From NCBI RefSeq assembly GCF_029784155.1, contig NC_073693.1, positions 335,746,023-335,810,022 on the forward strand: 64,000 bases of DNA. The letters are read 5' to 3'. This DNA is from Uranotaenia lowii. Taxonomy: Eukaryota > Arthropoda > Insecta > Diptera > Culicidae. Made by a program: the position numbers and the translations under genes. This document shows, piece after piece, positions 1 to 11,433 of this stretch (position 1 is its first letter; the number at the start of each line of letters is the position of its first letter). Under the pieces are notes generated by a model. It made no database searches, had not been told where the DNA came from, and worked only from the letters and a program-made list of their open reading frames with translations.

Positions 1-660
1 ATCATTGTCGTCAGCCATCGGACGTCTAGGGGGAATAGAGCAACACCAGAAAAGAAAAAATAAACAATAGAGTTGACAAGTTGAACTTTACAACTGGAAA
101 ACATGACGTCTCATGTTTTCCATTTTCGAACCAGACAACCTAAATTGAGCAGTAGAGGGAAAAAGGACCAGATAAATAGTTGCCTTGAGCCATTTAGCTG
201 GGTGCGTTTGATAGAGCCGTTACTTGTACAACATTGATTGATGTCTGGCACATTTATTAAAGAAACTGAATCATTATTAAAGAATATAAGAAGTTCAAAG
301 TTTTCTTAGAAATAATTTAAAAAAAATATAGTAGAAAACAGCTTTTTTATGACAAAAGGGTAACAGGGAGAACTCGAATTCTGAAAGATTTGCTGAATAA
401 TCATATAGTTATGATTGCTTAAACACTGTGAACAGAATATCATCACCAATTAGACTGTTTAGTGTGCTGAAGTTTATTTTAAATGTAAAATAAGCGCTGA
501 TTCCTAAAATGAAATTAGAAAAAATCTTGCTAGAACAATTCTAGAGTAATACTCTAAACATGAAATGTTGTTTGAGTAATAATATTATTTGTACAGAAAT
601 CCAAATATCTTGGGCTACATAACATCAATGTCTATTTCCTCCCTCCCCCATCATTATATT
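1..660. other. AT-rich intergenic DNA, nothing recognised
   Basis: No open frame of note, no RNA gene and no repeat shared with the rest of the window was seen. The next element begins immediately after. Confidence 0.6.
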
Positions 661-664
661 TAGA

Positions 665-2160
665 CTAGCTGACCCGGTGTGTTTTGCTACACCTTCCAAA
701 AATAAATGGGAATTATTTAAATTTAGATATTTGTTAATCATATTTCAATATAATTCAAAATCAACCGCTTTAAATGTAGAGCAGCAACCGGAGTTTGGAA
801 CTGCATTACAAAGATGGTTTTATTAAGTTTTCTGAAACTTGATCTCTTGATTAGTATAGATTCCCCACCTTTCCCCCTTTTTATGCGGGAAGGTCTCACG
901 AAGTACTAAAGACGCATTTTTAGTGTCTAAATAGTGTCACATTTAGCTCAATTTGTCTGAAAAGTTTCCGAGATTTAAAAAAGGGTCCAAATTATTTGTA
1001 CGCAAAAAACCTTTTTTACTAGATATAGCCTGATTGCTTGATTGAAGTACTCGATATGTACCAAAAAACATGTATGGAAGCTCTCCTTTCCCCTCCCCAT
1101 CCACACTTGCTGGAAAGAGGTATATTGATCTCATTTTTCGTATAAAATTTGATTTGGTTCCATATTGGTTGATAAGTTTTTAAGCAATACAACCACATTT
1201 ATATGTAGCTCCCTTCGTCCCTCCCCTATCCACACTTCAAGGCAGATGGTTCAACATATGTATCTCTTTCCAGGTCAAATTTAATTCTATTTTCTTAAAT
1301 ACTTCACCAGTTATACCAACAAAATTGTATTGGAGCTCTCTACTTTATCTGTATTCCCTGGAAAAAGGGTTGCTTTCAAATATATAACAGAACAATTTTC
1401 CATAACTAAATAACTTCCCATGTCATATGTTATTCCATTTATAAGTTAAGATCATGGTTTATGCAAAACAATTGTATAGGATCTCCCTTCTTCCCTAACT
1501 TTATACCCAATTCAAGAAGAAAGGAGTCTCTAATAAGCATATAATCTTAACTCGAATCCAAATACCTTGCCATGCCAAATTTGATACCATTTGCTCGATT
1601 AGTTCTCGAATTGTAAAGGAGCCTCCTTCTCCCCTTCCTATCAGCCCACTAGTAGCAGGCAGTAGTAAAAAATCTCCATGGAAACACTCCTCGGCCTCAA
1701 CTACCCTCCCACGCCAAATTTGGTACCATTTGCTGGATAAGTTCTCGAGTAGTGTAATTATATAGAAGCGCCTTCCCTCCCTCAAAAATTTTCAGTTCCA
1801 GTTATGCTGAAAATTGTAAGGTAGCTCCTCCCCCTTCCTATCTCTCCACTGAGAGAAGGGGAGGATAACAAATAGAATCATTTCTCGTATTCCAATACCG
1901 TCCCGTGCCAAATTTGGTTCCATTTACTTGATTAGTCTTCAAATTAAATGTAAAAAATTGCAAAGTTGCCCCCTTCCCCCTTTCCTATTTTCTTACTGGA
2001 AGGAGGAGGGGTACCGAATATTCAAAGAAACATTCCCTGTACCCGAATACCCGCATATTCCAAATTTGCTTGATTTTTCTTGATAGGTCCTCGAGCTACG
2101 CAAAAATATGCTTTTATTTGAGAGACCCCCTCCCTCTTTTCAGTAACGAAAAGGGGTCTG
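665..2160 (-). mobile_element. Helitron-like non-autonomous element with tandem subrepeats (copy A)
   Basis: Read on the minus strand, the element ends at 665 in GGGTCAGCTAG followed by T. A short hairpin (GGTGT, six-base loop, ACACC) lies about ten bases upstream. A CTAG end with a nearby hairpin, inserted before T, is the classical Helitron 3' terminus. The body consists of diverged subrepeats of about 120-150 bp, each with a C/T-rich block, a cataactcgaga-type block and the core AAATTTGGCATG in minus-strand sense (for example near 1570, 1700 and 1910). The same subrepeats occur in opposite orientation at 39383-41170, and fragments lie at 11222-11433 and 22005-22260. The 5' terminus was not found, so the right boundary is approximate. 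No Rep/helicase coding sequence is present. Confidence 0.65.
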
Positions 2161-3179
2161 AACTCATAATAAAAAGTAACTTAATTTCAAAATAAGCAAA
2201 AGTTTTGCTCTTTTGCCCCAAAATCGTCCTGAATGCCTGACCGTGTGGAAACACGAAGTTGGAAGTATGGTATGCTTAAGGTTGAAGATCATTTTGCTTT
2301 TTTAACAACTATTTTGAAGATATCTTAGGGGGAATTGGGGCATTTTCCCCGGGTCTCCGGCTCAGGTGGACACCCCGAGGAATAAGAAGTTTTAACATTA
2401 TTCTAATCATACTACTTCAATTTATACAAATCCATGAAAAGAAATCAAAACTAGAAAATCAGAATGAAAACTTTAAATATAACAACTTGAAAAAGGTGCT
2501 CCCGTGAAATAATAATTAGAATAGTTTTTTCTCTTTCAAAAATTAAAGGGGCCCCCTTAAGTAAGCAATGAAGATGTTCTTCCGCATTTTGCGGTCTGAC
2601 AGTATCAAAATCTTGGTATCGAATTTCAAAATTTTCAACCCAAAATCTGGAACAAAATAATATGAACCTAATGATGTCATTATTCAAAAAAAAAATTTTA
2701 GAAGAAAATGAATAAAATTACCCACATTTTTTATCGAAACATGGCAGTTAGGATATTCATCAAAACATTTCCTTGTTTTTCCTAGACAATACTGAAGGCT
2801 TTCCAGTCAGAATTACGCACACCTCCCTTTCAAATAAACAAATTGAACAAAGAGATCAGAGACACTTATCTCATAAAAAACGCTGAAATTCACCCACATC
2901 TTTATAGGATTTGCATAACCAAAAAAGTTTTCTTTTTTAGAGCGACTAATCAAGCACAAATAACAACACTAGCATCGGCGTGACGTTAAAATACTTACGT
3001 CGATTACTACGAGTGTTTTTAAAATCCAAATGACGATTTTAAACACTACACAGCTAAAATATGCAGTTCAATGGCATTTTCATTGAATGAATACCTGAAT
3101 ACCATAACATAAACCATAAAAAATATCATGAACAAAGACGCTCTAGGCTTTTGAACGAAAATTAAGGCCCTGGAAATGG

Positions 3180-3297
3180 TTTCGGAATGGTTTCTAAAAA
3201 AGCGTGATAAAATCGAAACAATAACCCTGATAAAATCAAGCGTGAATTTGGCGAGTATTGATAAAATCGAACAATGATAAAATCGAGAAACTACTGT
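3180..3297 (-). repeat. GATAAAATCGA-rich transposon fragment inside copy A
   Basis: Four close variants of TGATAAAATCGA lie in about 100 bp and end at CTACTG followed by TA. Read on the minus strand, this looks like the start of a transposon end (CAGTAGTTTCTCGATTTTAT), as in pogo/Tigger-type elements that target TA. No partner end was found, so it is at most a truncated copy. It falls in the stretch missing from the second hAT-like copy, which fits a separate insertion. Confidence 0.35.
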
Positions 3298-4092
3298 ACT
3301 TAATTAAACTTATAGTCATTATGATAAACATTTCCAAATTTTGCCCGCGCATTATCTGGGTTAATACCGCGTATTATTATGACTTTTCACTTTTGAATAA
3401 TTTTTATTGAAATTTCCGTTGGTGTATATATGCATTCGAAAAACTTTCTTTCTTTCTATTTTTGAAAATATAAAATCTATAAAAAAAAATCTGCAGCTGC
3501 TTAAATTGGACCAATCAACAGTACTCAGTTTTTTTTTATTGAACTTTCATCAGAATATCTGTCTTGGACTAGAAATTCGTAGAGAAATATTTTCAACAGA
3601 TTCAACCAAAATTTGATCATCTACTGAAGAAAATATCCTAAATTCAGCATATCATTTTCTAAATTATCGTTTTCAAATTATCATGAAACCGATGAGTTGC
3701 TAATACCATTAAGTGATTTTCTAAACATGAAAATTTCTATGTTTTTAATCTGTTCTTTTTTTCAGATTCAACCCATTGAGATTTTCAAGTTTTATGTTAT
3801 TTCTTCAGCTACAAAAGTTTTGTTTCGTTTTTTTCATTTTGAATTTTGAAAACTCAAGATCTTTGTTTAAGATTCTTTACTCATTTGAATTCTTTATCTG
3901 ACTTTTTTGAATGATTACTTATTCTGTATTTTAAACATTCAATCTCTATTCTGAATATATTTTCAATCGATCATTTTTGCACTTATACCCCTTTGGCTTT
4001 GAGGGCATCTTATGAAGCTTTTGTCAAATTTAGAGAATTAAATTGATTACATTTTTTTATCTGATGAGAATTACATGGATGCACATCTCATG

Positions 4093-5191
4093 TAGAGTGT
4101 CCTACCCGGGATTTCCCAGTCGAGAATTCCCGGGAATTAGAAAAATTTGGGAATTCCAGAATCCCGGGAAACGCTTAAAAAATTCCGGGAAACGCTTAAA
4201 AAATCCCGGGAATTCCCGAAGTCAGTAAAATGTTCTAAATAACTACAAATTTTTCCGATCTAAGTTGGAAAAATTAATCATATTGAGCAAGAAAAATGAT
4301 AGTTCTACTACTGACCATACTGACTGGACACTCGATTTCGTCGGTCGGATAATTTTTCCAACAGTGCGCAATATCGATTCCAGAGTGCGCATCGATCGAT
4401 TTGAAAAATGCTATCCCAGTTAGAAAGTGCCATCCAACTTTAAAAAAAGGCGATTTCTTCGATAAAATCGGGCTAAATAGGTTAATTTTTTCGTCGGTTT
4501 TGCGAGCCTACAAACTTTGACAAAAAATAGCCTGAAAATGGTTAAATTTGTGTTTCAAGTGTCATGTCAGTGTGATCAGTGACCTTGATGGCTTAGTCTT
4601 AAATATTTTTTTTCTTAAATCTGGTTAACACAAGGAATTTGATAAAACATGTTTTTCCTATCGAAAACTTAGTGTAATAGTGAAAAACGCTAAATAATCT
4701 ATAAAACAAATAATGAAATGCTACGGAAAGAATCTGAATGTTCTATTTTGCAACACTCATCATTTAGAACCTCCGTTTCGGATAATGTTTGCAGTAGCAA
4801 AATCATCAGCAATAAAATGATATATTTTATGAATAACCTAAAGTCAAGCTAACTAAGTTCTACGCATAGTGAGAAATCGTTCTCAATTATTTCAAATTTT
4901 TGCAGCTAGAACTCGACAGGTTTTCAGTTAAAGTACTTTGTTTTTGGGTCTTTGGTGTGCCTATCGAATTTTTGACGCATTAAAAAAGTTTGAAATATTT
5001 TGCAATACTAGGTACCACTTTAAATTTAATAATACCATATTGATAAGAATTCATACGCAGTAGAGGATTAAGATCTCCATGTTGAAATCTTCAATTTCAA
5101 TTTTCCCGGGATCCCAGGAATTCTCGGGAAAAGGATCGTCAGATTTCCCGATTCCCGGGAACGCTAAAATGGCCGGGAAATGGACACTCTA
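4093..5191. mobile_element. Nested hAT-like non-autonomous element (1099 bp)
   Basis: The termini are inverted repeats: TAGAGTGTCC at the left and GGACACTCTA at the right. Both are followed inward by CCCGGG/CCGGGAATT-rich sequence. The element is flanked by a perfect 8-bp direct repeat, ATCTCATG (4085-4092 and 5192-5199). The homologous place in the second copy of the host element (about 37050) reads acatctcagg and has no insertion, so it acts as an empty site. An 8-bp duplication with short TIRs is typical of the hAT superfamily. No transposase frame is present, so it would depend on a helper. Confidence 0.8.
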
Positions 5192-5924
5192 ATCTCATGA
5201 TAACGTTTTTTGTGATTCAAAGATTTAAAAAATTGTGATTCAAAGATTAAAAAATTAAAAAAACAAATTTGATGTGATTCCTGCTTTGGCTCTGATTGTA
5301 ACTTTATTTATTTTTCAATTTGACATTGAATCTCGAAACATGATTTAATATTATGATTTGGATTTGAGGCACTGAGTTGAGGTTCTGAATATAACCTGAT
5401 TTTAAGTTTTTAATTCTTCAACTCTTATGTTTGTATCTCGATAAAATTTGAACACAATAATTTAGTTTAATTTTTTGAAATTTAAATTCTATGATTCAAA
5501 TGTTCATGATACTTCATAATTGTTATTAGGTAAATATTTCTCAAAAAAACACGAACTCGACAATCAATGATGACATTAGAAACATATAAAATAACTAGCA
5601 GGTAATTTTTCTAAATCAGATAATTTTAGTTGTAGTATTTAAAAAAAATGAGAATTAAATTTTGCATTTTGCAGCTGAAATCAGAGCTTTTATTTTTGAG
5701 AAATTTCCAAAGTCTTCGGCAATGTTTGCACGTGATTAATTACCAATTTTTACTTGAAGATACCTGAAACTATTTTCTACGCAGGCAAAATGGCTATTTG
5801 AAGACAGTATACTGGACTCATCTTCAGTGCCTTTGCACGTTTTAAATATTTTGTATTCTCTGGGACAGAATTTAAAAAAAAAAAAACGAATCAAAGCGGC
5901 CCCCGATGGCTTAATCCGGCCCTG

Positions 5925-6526
5925 ATAAAGATGATTTGTTTTTAGATCATTATTAAAACCATTCACTTTAAATTTTCAATGATCATAAATTGCTAGTGAA
6001 ATATTCAAAGAGACTTGCGACACCAAACAGTGCTACTTATATTTTAGAGGTTTCCTTCACAGATGTAGTGATATTCTTTAAAATTTAAAATTTGGCCGCT
6101 TTTGAATCAGCTAGCTTTATCATGTTAGACTCACACTTGTAGTCACTCTTGAAGAGTTTTTTTTTTGTCTTTATTAGAGAGACTTGTTGCCTTCGCTTAC
6201 CCACATGGAAGGTGTTCCTTCAAAGATCATTAGTAACATGCAGGAGCCATCTCGAATGCCCTAGGCGATGCGCAGTGATTTCAAACGCAAAACATTTGGT
6301 TAGATTAAAATCTTACTAAAACATTTTTTTTACTTTAACTAACATCTACTATTTTTAAGGAAATTTTTTATATAATTCGACATTTTGTCAAACTCTATAT
6401 TCTGATCCCAAGAGCACAAAATTAGCACAAAAAGCAACAAAAAAATCTTAAATCATTGTATGTACTCCAAGCAGTAGAAAAAGAATCCTAAACTATCTCT
6501 TGGTTATTTGTATACTGAAGTGATAA
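5925..6526. other. AT-rich sequence, nothing recognised
   Basis: No coding potential, RNA gene or shared repeat was identified between the end of the hAT-like element and the palindromic-end motif. Confidence 0.5.
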
Positions 6527-6553
6527 GGGGCTGTTCACTAATTACGTAAGCAC
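6527..6553 (+). repeat. Transposon-end motif GGGCTGTTCACTAATTACGT (first copy)
   Basis: The same 27 bases occur at 21955-21981. The motif includes the palindrome TTACGTAA and looks like one terminal repeat of a MITE. Neither copy has a recognisable opposite end nearby. Exact identity over 27 bases at two sites 15 kb apart is not chance. Confidence 0.6.
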
Positions 6554-6651
6554 AATTTTGGAAATTTTCATATATATATTTTCAAAATTACATATATTTT
6601 CAAAATATTATTCTATACTACTACAATTGAGGCAAAAATGTTTAACGACAA

Positions 6652-6799
6652 TCACGTTGTCAACTTTCTTAAAAGCTCAGACTCATTCGGCGGTAAGCGA
6701 TCAAGTTTTAGGATTTTTTTGGTAAATCGTTTGTAAAATTTAGACTTGGTAGTGTCTATCACTGAAAAAAAACTATCCAGAAATTCATTATTAAGAGCA
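6652..6799 (-). CDS. Possible partial coding fragment, broken by scaffold gap
   Basis: On the minus strand, a frame running out of the gap reads through 49 codons to a stop at 6652-6654. Its residues look protein-like, with mixed charged and hydrophobic residues and a tail ending in ESELLRKLTT. The 5' part would lie in the 500-N gap, so its true length is unknown. I recognise no domain. It could be the 3' end of a transposon gene or an exon, or it could be a chance frame. The adjoining sequence is AT-rich and repeat-laden, which makes a transposon origin more likely than a host gene. Confidence 0.2.
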
Positions 6800-7299
6800 N
6801 NNNNNNNNNNNNNNNNNNNNNNNNNNNNNNNNNNNNNNNNNNNNNNNNNNNNNNNNNNNNNNNNNNNNNNNNNNNNNNNNNNNNNNNNNNNNNNNNNNNN
6901 NNNNNNNNNNNNNNNNNNNNNNNNNNNNNNNNNNNNNNNNNNNNNNNNNNNNNNNNNNNNNNNNNNNNNNNNNNNNNNNNNNNNNNNNNNNNNNNNNNNN
7001 NNNNNNNNNNNNNNNNNNNNNNNNNNNNNNNNNNNNNNNNNNNNNNNNNNNNNNNNNNNNNNNNNNNNNNNNNNNNNNNNNNNNNNNNNNNNNNNNNNNN
7101 NNNNNNNNNNNNNNNNNNNNNNNNNNNNNNNNNNNNNNNNNNNNNNNNNNNNNNNNNNNNNNNNNNNNNNNNNNNNNNNNNNNNNNNNNNNNNNNNNNNN
7201 NNNNNNNNNNNNNNNNNNNNNNNNNNNNNNNNNNNNNNNNNNNNNNNNNNNNNNNNNNNNNNNNNNNNNNNNNNNNNNNNNNNNNNNNNNNNNNNNNNN
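6800..7299. other. Assembly gap, 500 N
   Basis: Exactly 500 undetermined bases, a conventional placeholder for a gap of unknown size. Frames that run across it are meaningless. Confidence 0.99.
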
Positions 7300-7369
7300 A
7301 AATCTTTGCACAAAAAAACCCTAACTTGCGTTTCAAAAGGGTTTTTACTAAGAATTGTAACTAAACAAG

Positions 7370-8310
7370 TTTAACATTTGAAACCAACCATTTGAACTTC
7401 AAAATTCATTCATAGAATACTAAATCTACACATCACAAGGTTTTAAGGTAGCCATGTGACAGGTGTTAAACACGCACGGTAGTCAACAGATTTAGCTAAA
7501 TAAAAACAAAATCCTAGTATCGACGACTTTATAACTAACCACTTTGATTGTAAAAAAGGGTGAATGTCATTTCTTATTGTATGCTGATATGAAATATCCC
7601 TCAAGAAACCAATTTCAGCCTCAATTGTATTTTGTGTTTCCATTCTTTTGCATCCTAAACTCAATATTTAAAAAGTTTTTGACAAATTACTCAAGGCCTC
7701 AAATTTCACATTTTTTCAAGTTGCAAAGAATTTAAGAGATGATTTTGAATAGTTTTTGTCTAAAAGCTTTGTTTTGGAAATCTCTTTTGAAAATAGGTGA
7801 AAATTAATAAAGAATTTCTTTTTTGACTTTTTCGACAAATCTTGAAACATAAAAAAAATCAAAAAAGGCTTTAAAACAATTTTCTGATTCCCCTAGATCA
7901 CAACTTATTTTGGTTTCTGCGAAAAAAAGCTATAGCAATCTTATACTTGTTCACGTTATTCTATTTAAATCAGATCTAATTAAAGATATTTTGAAGAGAA
8001 AAACAAATGCAGGTTTCAACAAATTGGTAAAATTAAAAAAAAAAATATCGTTTCTATTTTAAATTTCTTTACTTGATTCGGACATGCTTGTATAAAATAT
8101 TCCAAGTTTATAAAAACTGTAGAATTTTACTTTTTAGGTCATGCATCATTATCATCATTATAACTCCTTAATAAATTAAATCTAATAAACAAATAAAGAA
8201 TCAGTTTTTTATTTAAATTTCATGAAGATTTGTTAGAGCATCAGTTATCAATGATTGATTTCACTTAAAACTAAATCATTTTTAAACTTATAAACGCCAC
8301 ATTATTTGTA
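7370..8310 (+). repeat. Dispersed repeat R1, copy 1
   Basis: Colinear but diverged from 56570-57435. Shared landmarks in order: CCATTTGAAC, AAAATTCATTCAT, GCTGATATGAAA, ACCAATTTCA, GAAAATAGGT, TTCTGCGAAAAAAA, a CATCATT/GTCATC tract and AAACTTATAAAC. Conservation over nearly 1 kb with many small indels indicates an old transposable element. Ends were not resolved because the gap lies about 70 bp upstream. Short frames here (for example 7544-7735) are not conserved in copy 2. Confidence 0.55.
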
Positions 8311-9329
8311 CTAGAAATGTATCTTTTTTAACGTCTTATTTTGTTTTACATTCAAATAAAGTTACCGAGTTTTATAGTTTTTTTTTATTTTTTATTTTCA
8401 CATGAATTTTCCGGTTTTCATAGTCAAACATTTTTAATTTCTTTTAAAATAATTTAAATAAGTTTCTTATTGTTTTTCAATCCTGAATTATTGTGTTCTG
8501 AAAACATAATAAACCTAATAGTCTTATTAAAACAAAAAATTTTGTTTCTACCTTTTGTTCTTTTTAAGACCCATTTATTTTTATAAGTTTCTTATTTATT
8601 ATTCAAGAAATCACCCATTTCCCAACCTGTACTTTGGCAAAAAAAGATTTCAATGATGAACTGAACATGTTGTTTTAAAAAAAATTGAAGTAATAATTGT
8701 AAACTTCAGAAATATACTATATCAGTCTTTTAGGTTGATAACTGGACAAAATAATGATTATATCTCTGATTTTGATCACTGGTACTCTGGTTTCGAATAA
8801 ATTCTCTGAAGTTCAAAATGGTTTTTTTTCCAAATCAAGACTTCACAATTCAAATGGTGATTAAATATTTCTTCAAATTTAAAATATAACAGCGGAATTC
8901 TTCAATGAAACCTTCAATCGAAAATGAAGAAAAGGAATGTTAATTAAGACGATTAATAAACAAAAATTAGTATTGTTTTGCTGAACAATTTTAAATCATG
9001 ATTAATTTTCTTATCTTGTCTGAAATTTATTTTAGAAATTGAAATTAGTTTCTTTTTAAATCTGAGTTAAAATTGATGAATTTTATTTCTATTATTCTTA
9101 TGCCCGAAGCTTTAATTAAACTCTGGTTTTATTAAAAATTTTAAATCGCATTCATTTTCTGTGTTTATTGAAATATTGATGTTAGATTTGTAAACTTGAT
9201 TGCTTCATATTTATTTTTAAGCAAATGTCTAGTTCAGAATAAAGAACATCATTTTCGATAATTTATTGGTGATTTGCCGGAAAGAGCAATGATTCAAAAT
9301 TTTGAAAATCTTGATTTTAAATTCTCAAT
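8311..9329. other. AT-rich sequence, nothing recognised
   Basis: Very AT-rich, with no sustained frame, no shared repeat and no RNA-like structure identified. Confidence 0.55.
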
Positions 9330-10018
9330 TTCTCAAATTTCTCAAACCCTGGGGTCTTTAAAGCTTTATTTTGGTTCAAAACTAATTCATGCTTTTTTGC
9401 AGAATTTTTTAAGTAACGTTTACATGAATAAATTTGTACTTTTATGTTTGAATGGATTAAATTGAATATTTTGTACTAAAAAATCCAAATTTTTCGCTGA
9501 ACAACTTGGTCGAAGATTGTAACTTCGTATCTTATTAGACAAAAAAGTTATTAGATTTTGAATGGCAATGATGAACAATAAATAAAATTGACATCACTGC
9601 TGGGGCCTAGTGAGGTATAGAATGACTACTTTTCACGGAAAATTTCGCTAGGCACTCAGCAGGGATGTCAATTGAATTTATCGTTCATCAATTCCAAAAA
9701 ACGTACCACTGTTAAACAGCTAGTACCTTTTTTCGTTAATTAGATACAAAGTTAAGATCTTCGACAAAGTTTTTCGGCGGAAAATTTTCTTTAGATAATT
9801 TATAATTTGCCACTAAAACCATAAGCATAGATACTCGGCTCCACAGAAGAAAAAAAAATGATGTTGATTTTCAGCACAAAATATTCAATTTTCCCATATA
9901 AACATTAAAGTCCAAATTTACTCACGTAAATGTTACTTTAAAATACTGCAAAAAATCATAAATGAGTTTTGAATCAAAATGAAGCTCTCAAGACCCCATG
10001 GTTCGAGAAATTAAAAAA
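9330..10018. mobile_element. Foldback element FB1 (long inverted repeat)
   Basis: The left arm (about 9330-9625) is the diverged reverse complement of the right arm (about 9640-10018). Paired landmarks include CCCTGGGGTCTT with AAGACCCCATGG, ATTGACATCACTGCTG with CAGCAGGGATGTCAAT, and GGTCGAAGATTGTAACTT with AAGTTAAGATCTTCGAC. The apex is near 9630. The right arm carries about 60 extra bases. Divergence between arms is substantial, so the element is old. No terminal duplication was resolved. Confidence 0.7.
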
Positions 10019-11221
10019 TGACCCCAAATCGACTCAGTCTACCAGTTATTTTACCAGTTTTGTTCAAGAACATAACAAGCAATAACATATTTTTAAGAAG
10101 GGGATAATGATTCCCTTTTCTCATTTTCATCATATCTTTTCGGGAAAATTTTGCAACTCACTGTCTTTCGCATTTTCTGTCAGCGAATAATTTCAAGTTC
10201 ATATACTCCAAAAGTTGGAACGATACATGAACTCGTAGATTAAATAACTAGAAGCATTTTCGTGAGACTTATCATATTGTGATATTTTTTAAGTTGCAGG
10301 ATACTAGATCCTTTACTAAAGGAGACTTGATCATCAATGCAGGGTTCCCTGATCCGAGGCGAAAATCTAGTAAAATCGGAAGATAAAATGTCCGTTAACT
10401 ATGTTTTGCCATATTAGTTCTCATTTCACAGTTCATAAGTATCAGTCAAAGAGAATTCCAAAAGCCTGTCTTCTACCCTAAAGTCACTGCATACTTAAAG
10501 GCGCAATCTTCTGGTTTTTTAGAGAAATACAGTATTTTGAGTCCTTTTTAACAGACAATTACTGGATAATCATTTGTTATTGGACAAATTTTAGTAATTT
10601 CAGGATTACCAATGATGACGATCTATTCAGAAGAAAAATATGTATTTTTGGACTCTAGGGATCAATTATACCCACAACATACATTTCGGAAAACTTCTTC
10701 TTAAAAAAAACATGAAAGTTTCCTATTGCTTTGAAAATATGGCGTAATGAAGTTCAAATTATACTCTTTGGCGTTTTGGAATAAATATTTTTAATGTAAT
10801 TTTTTTATATGAGAGACATTTTAAAGTGATAAAAGATCAATACATCACGTTTTCTTAAATTTTTCAAACAATTTTCATTAAGTCGAAAAATAAAATTTTA
10901 AAAATTTGTTGAGATAACAGCATTGTTGTTTTGCTCTATTTTGCACATTTTTCTAGAACATTTGATAATTGTGAGACGAGACGAGTATAGCGAAGGAACC
11001 AAATATCCCCAGGGATCAAGTATCCTCACTCTCCCCTAAAGTTTCAGGCCCTAAAGTTTTTTCAGGGCCAGAATCGGAAAGCCAGAGGCAGGTTTTATCC
11101 ATATTTTATTTGACAAAAATCAAAAACTTTTATCTCAACAAAAAGGAGCCAAATGAGGCATGTGAAGTTTTTCAGATACTTAAAATATGTCTATGTTATA
11201 GTTCGTGAGGCCCTCTGGCAA
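10019..11221. other. Intergenic sequence, nothing recognised
   Basis: No plausible gene. A slightly GC-richer patch near 10980-11090 contains two CCCTAAAGTTT copies but nothing interpretable. Confidence 0.5.
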
Positions 11222-11433
11222 TGAAAGGGGAAGATGGTGTGGAACTTATATCAAGTCAATAATCAAAGAACATCAGAACGCTAATAAAATAATAAAAACT
11301 ATCTGATCCAGCTGCAGCTCAATTTTAAAAAGCGGTTGCTTTAGAATTTTGTGTGTAACAATACAAATTTGAACAATTTTTGAAAATTTCATTTATTTTT
11401 AAAAAAGTGTAGCAAGCACACCGAGTCAGTTAG
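11222..11433 (+). mobile_element. Helitron-like 3' end (copy C)
   Basis: The end reads GTGTAGCAAGCACACC, then GAGTCAGTTAG, then T. This is a diverged version of the copy A terminus, with the same hairpin about ten bases before the end. Upstream, AAAGCGGTTG and CATTTATTTTTA match the subterminal region of copy A in the same order. Only the last roughly 200 bp are recognisable; the tandem-subrepeat body is missing. Confidence 0.6.

Larger units (their letters stand above)
2335..5924 (+). mobile_element. hAT-like non-autonomous element, copy A (interrupted)
   Basis: Sequence from about 2335 is colinear with the complete element at 35787-37777, including the shared stretch beginning ATCCATGAAAAGAAATCAAA. 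The 3' terminus TTAATCCGGCCCTG (5911-5924) matches the other copy's terminal inverted repeat. The 5' TIR tip is missing or decayed, so the left boundary is a homology limit. This copy holds two extra segments absent from the other copy: a nested transposon at 4093-5191, and roughly 430 bp between about 2860 and 3297. No transposase frame was seen. The hAT assignment comes from the 8-bp duplication around the better copy. Confidence 0.7.

Noticed and set aside
6652..7336. Open frames of 180-220 codons across 6800-7299
   Set aside because: They consist mostly of undetermined bases in the gap; only the 49-codon tail at 6652-6799 is kept as a weak candidate.
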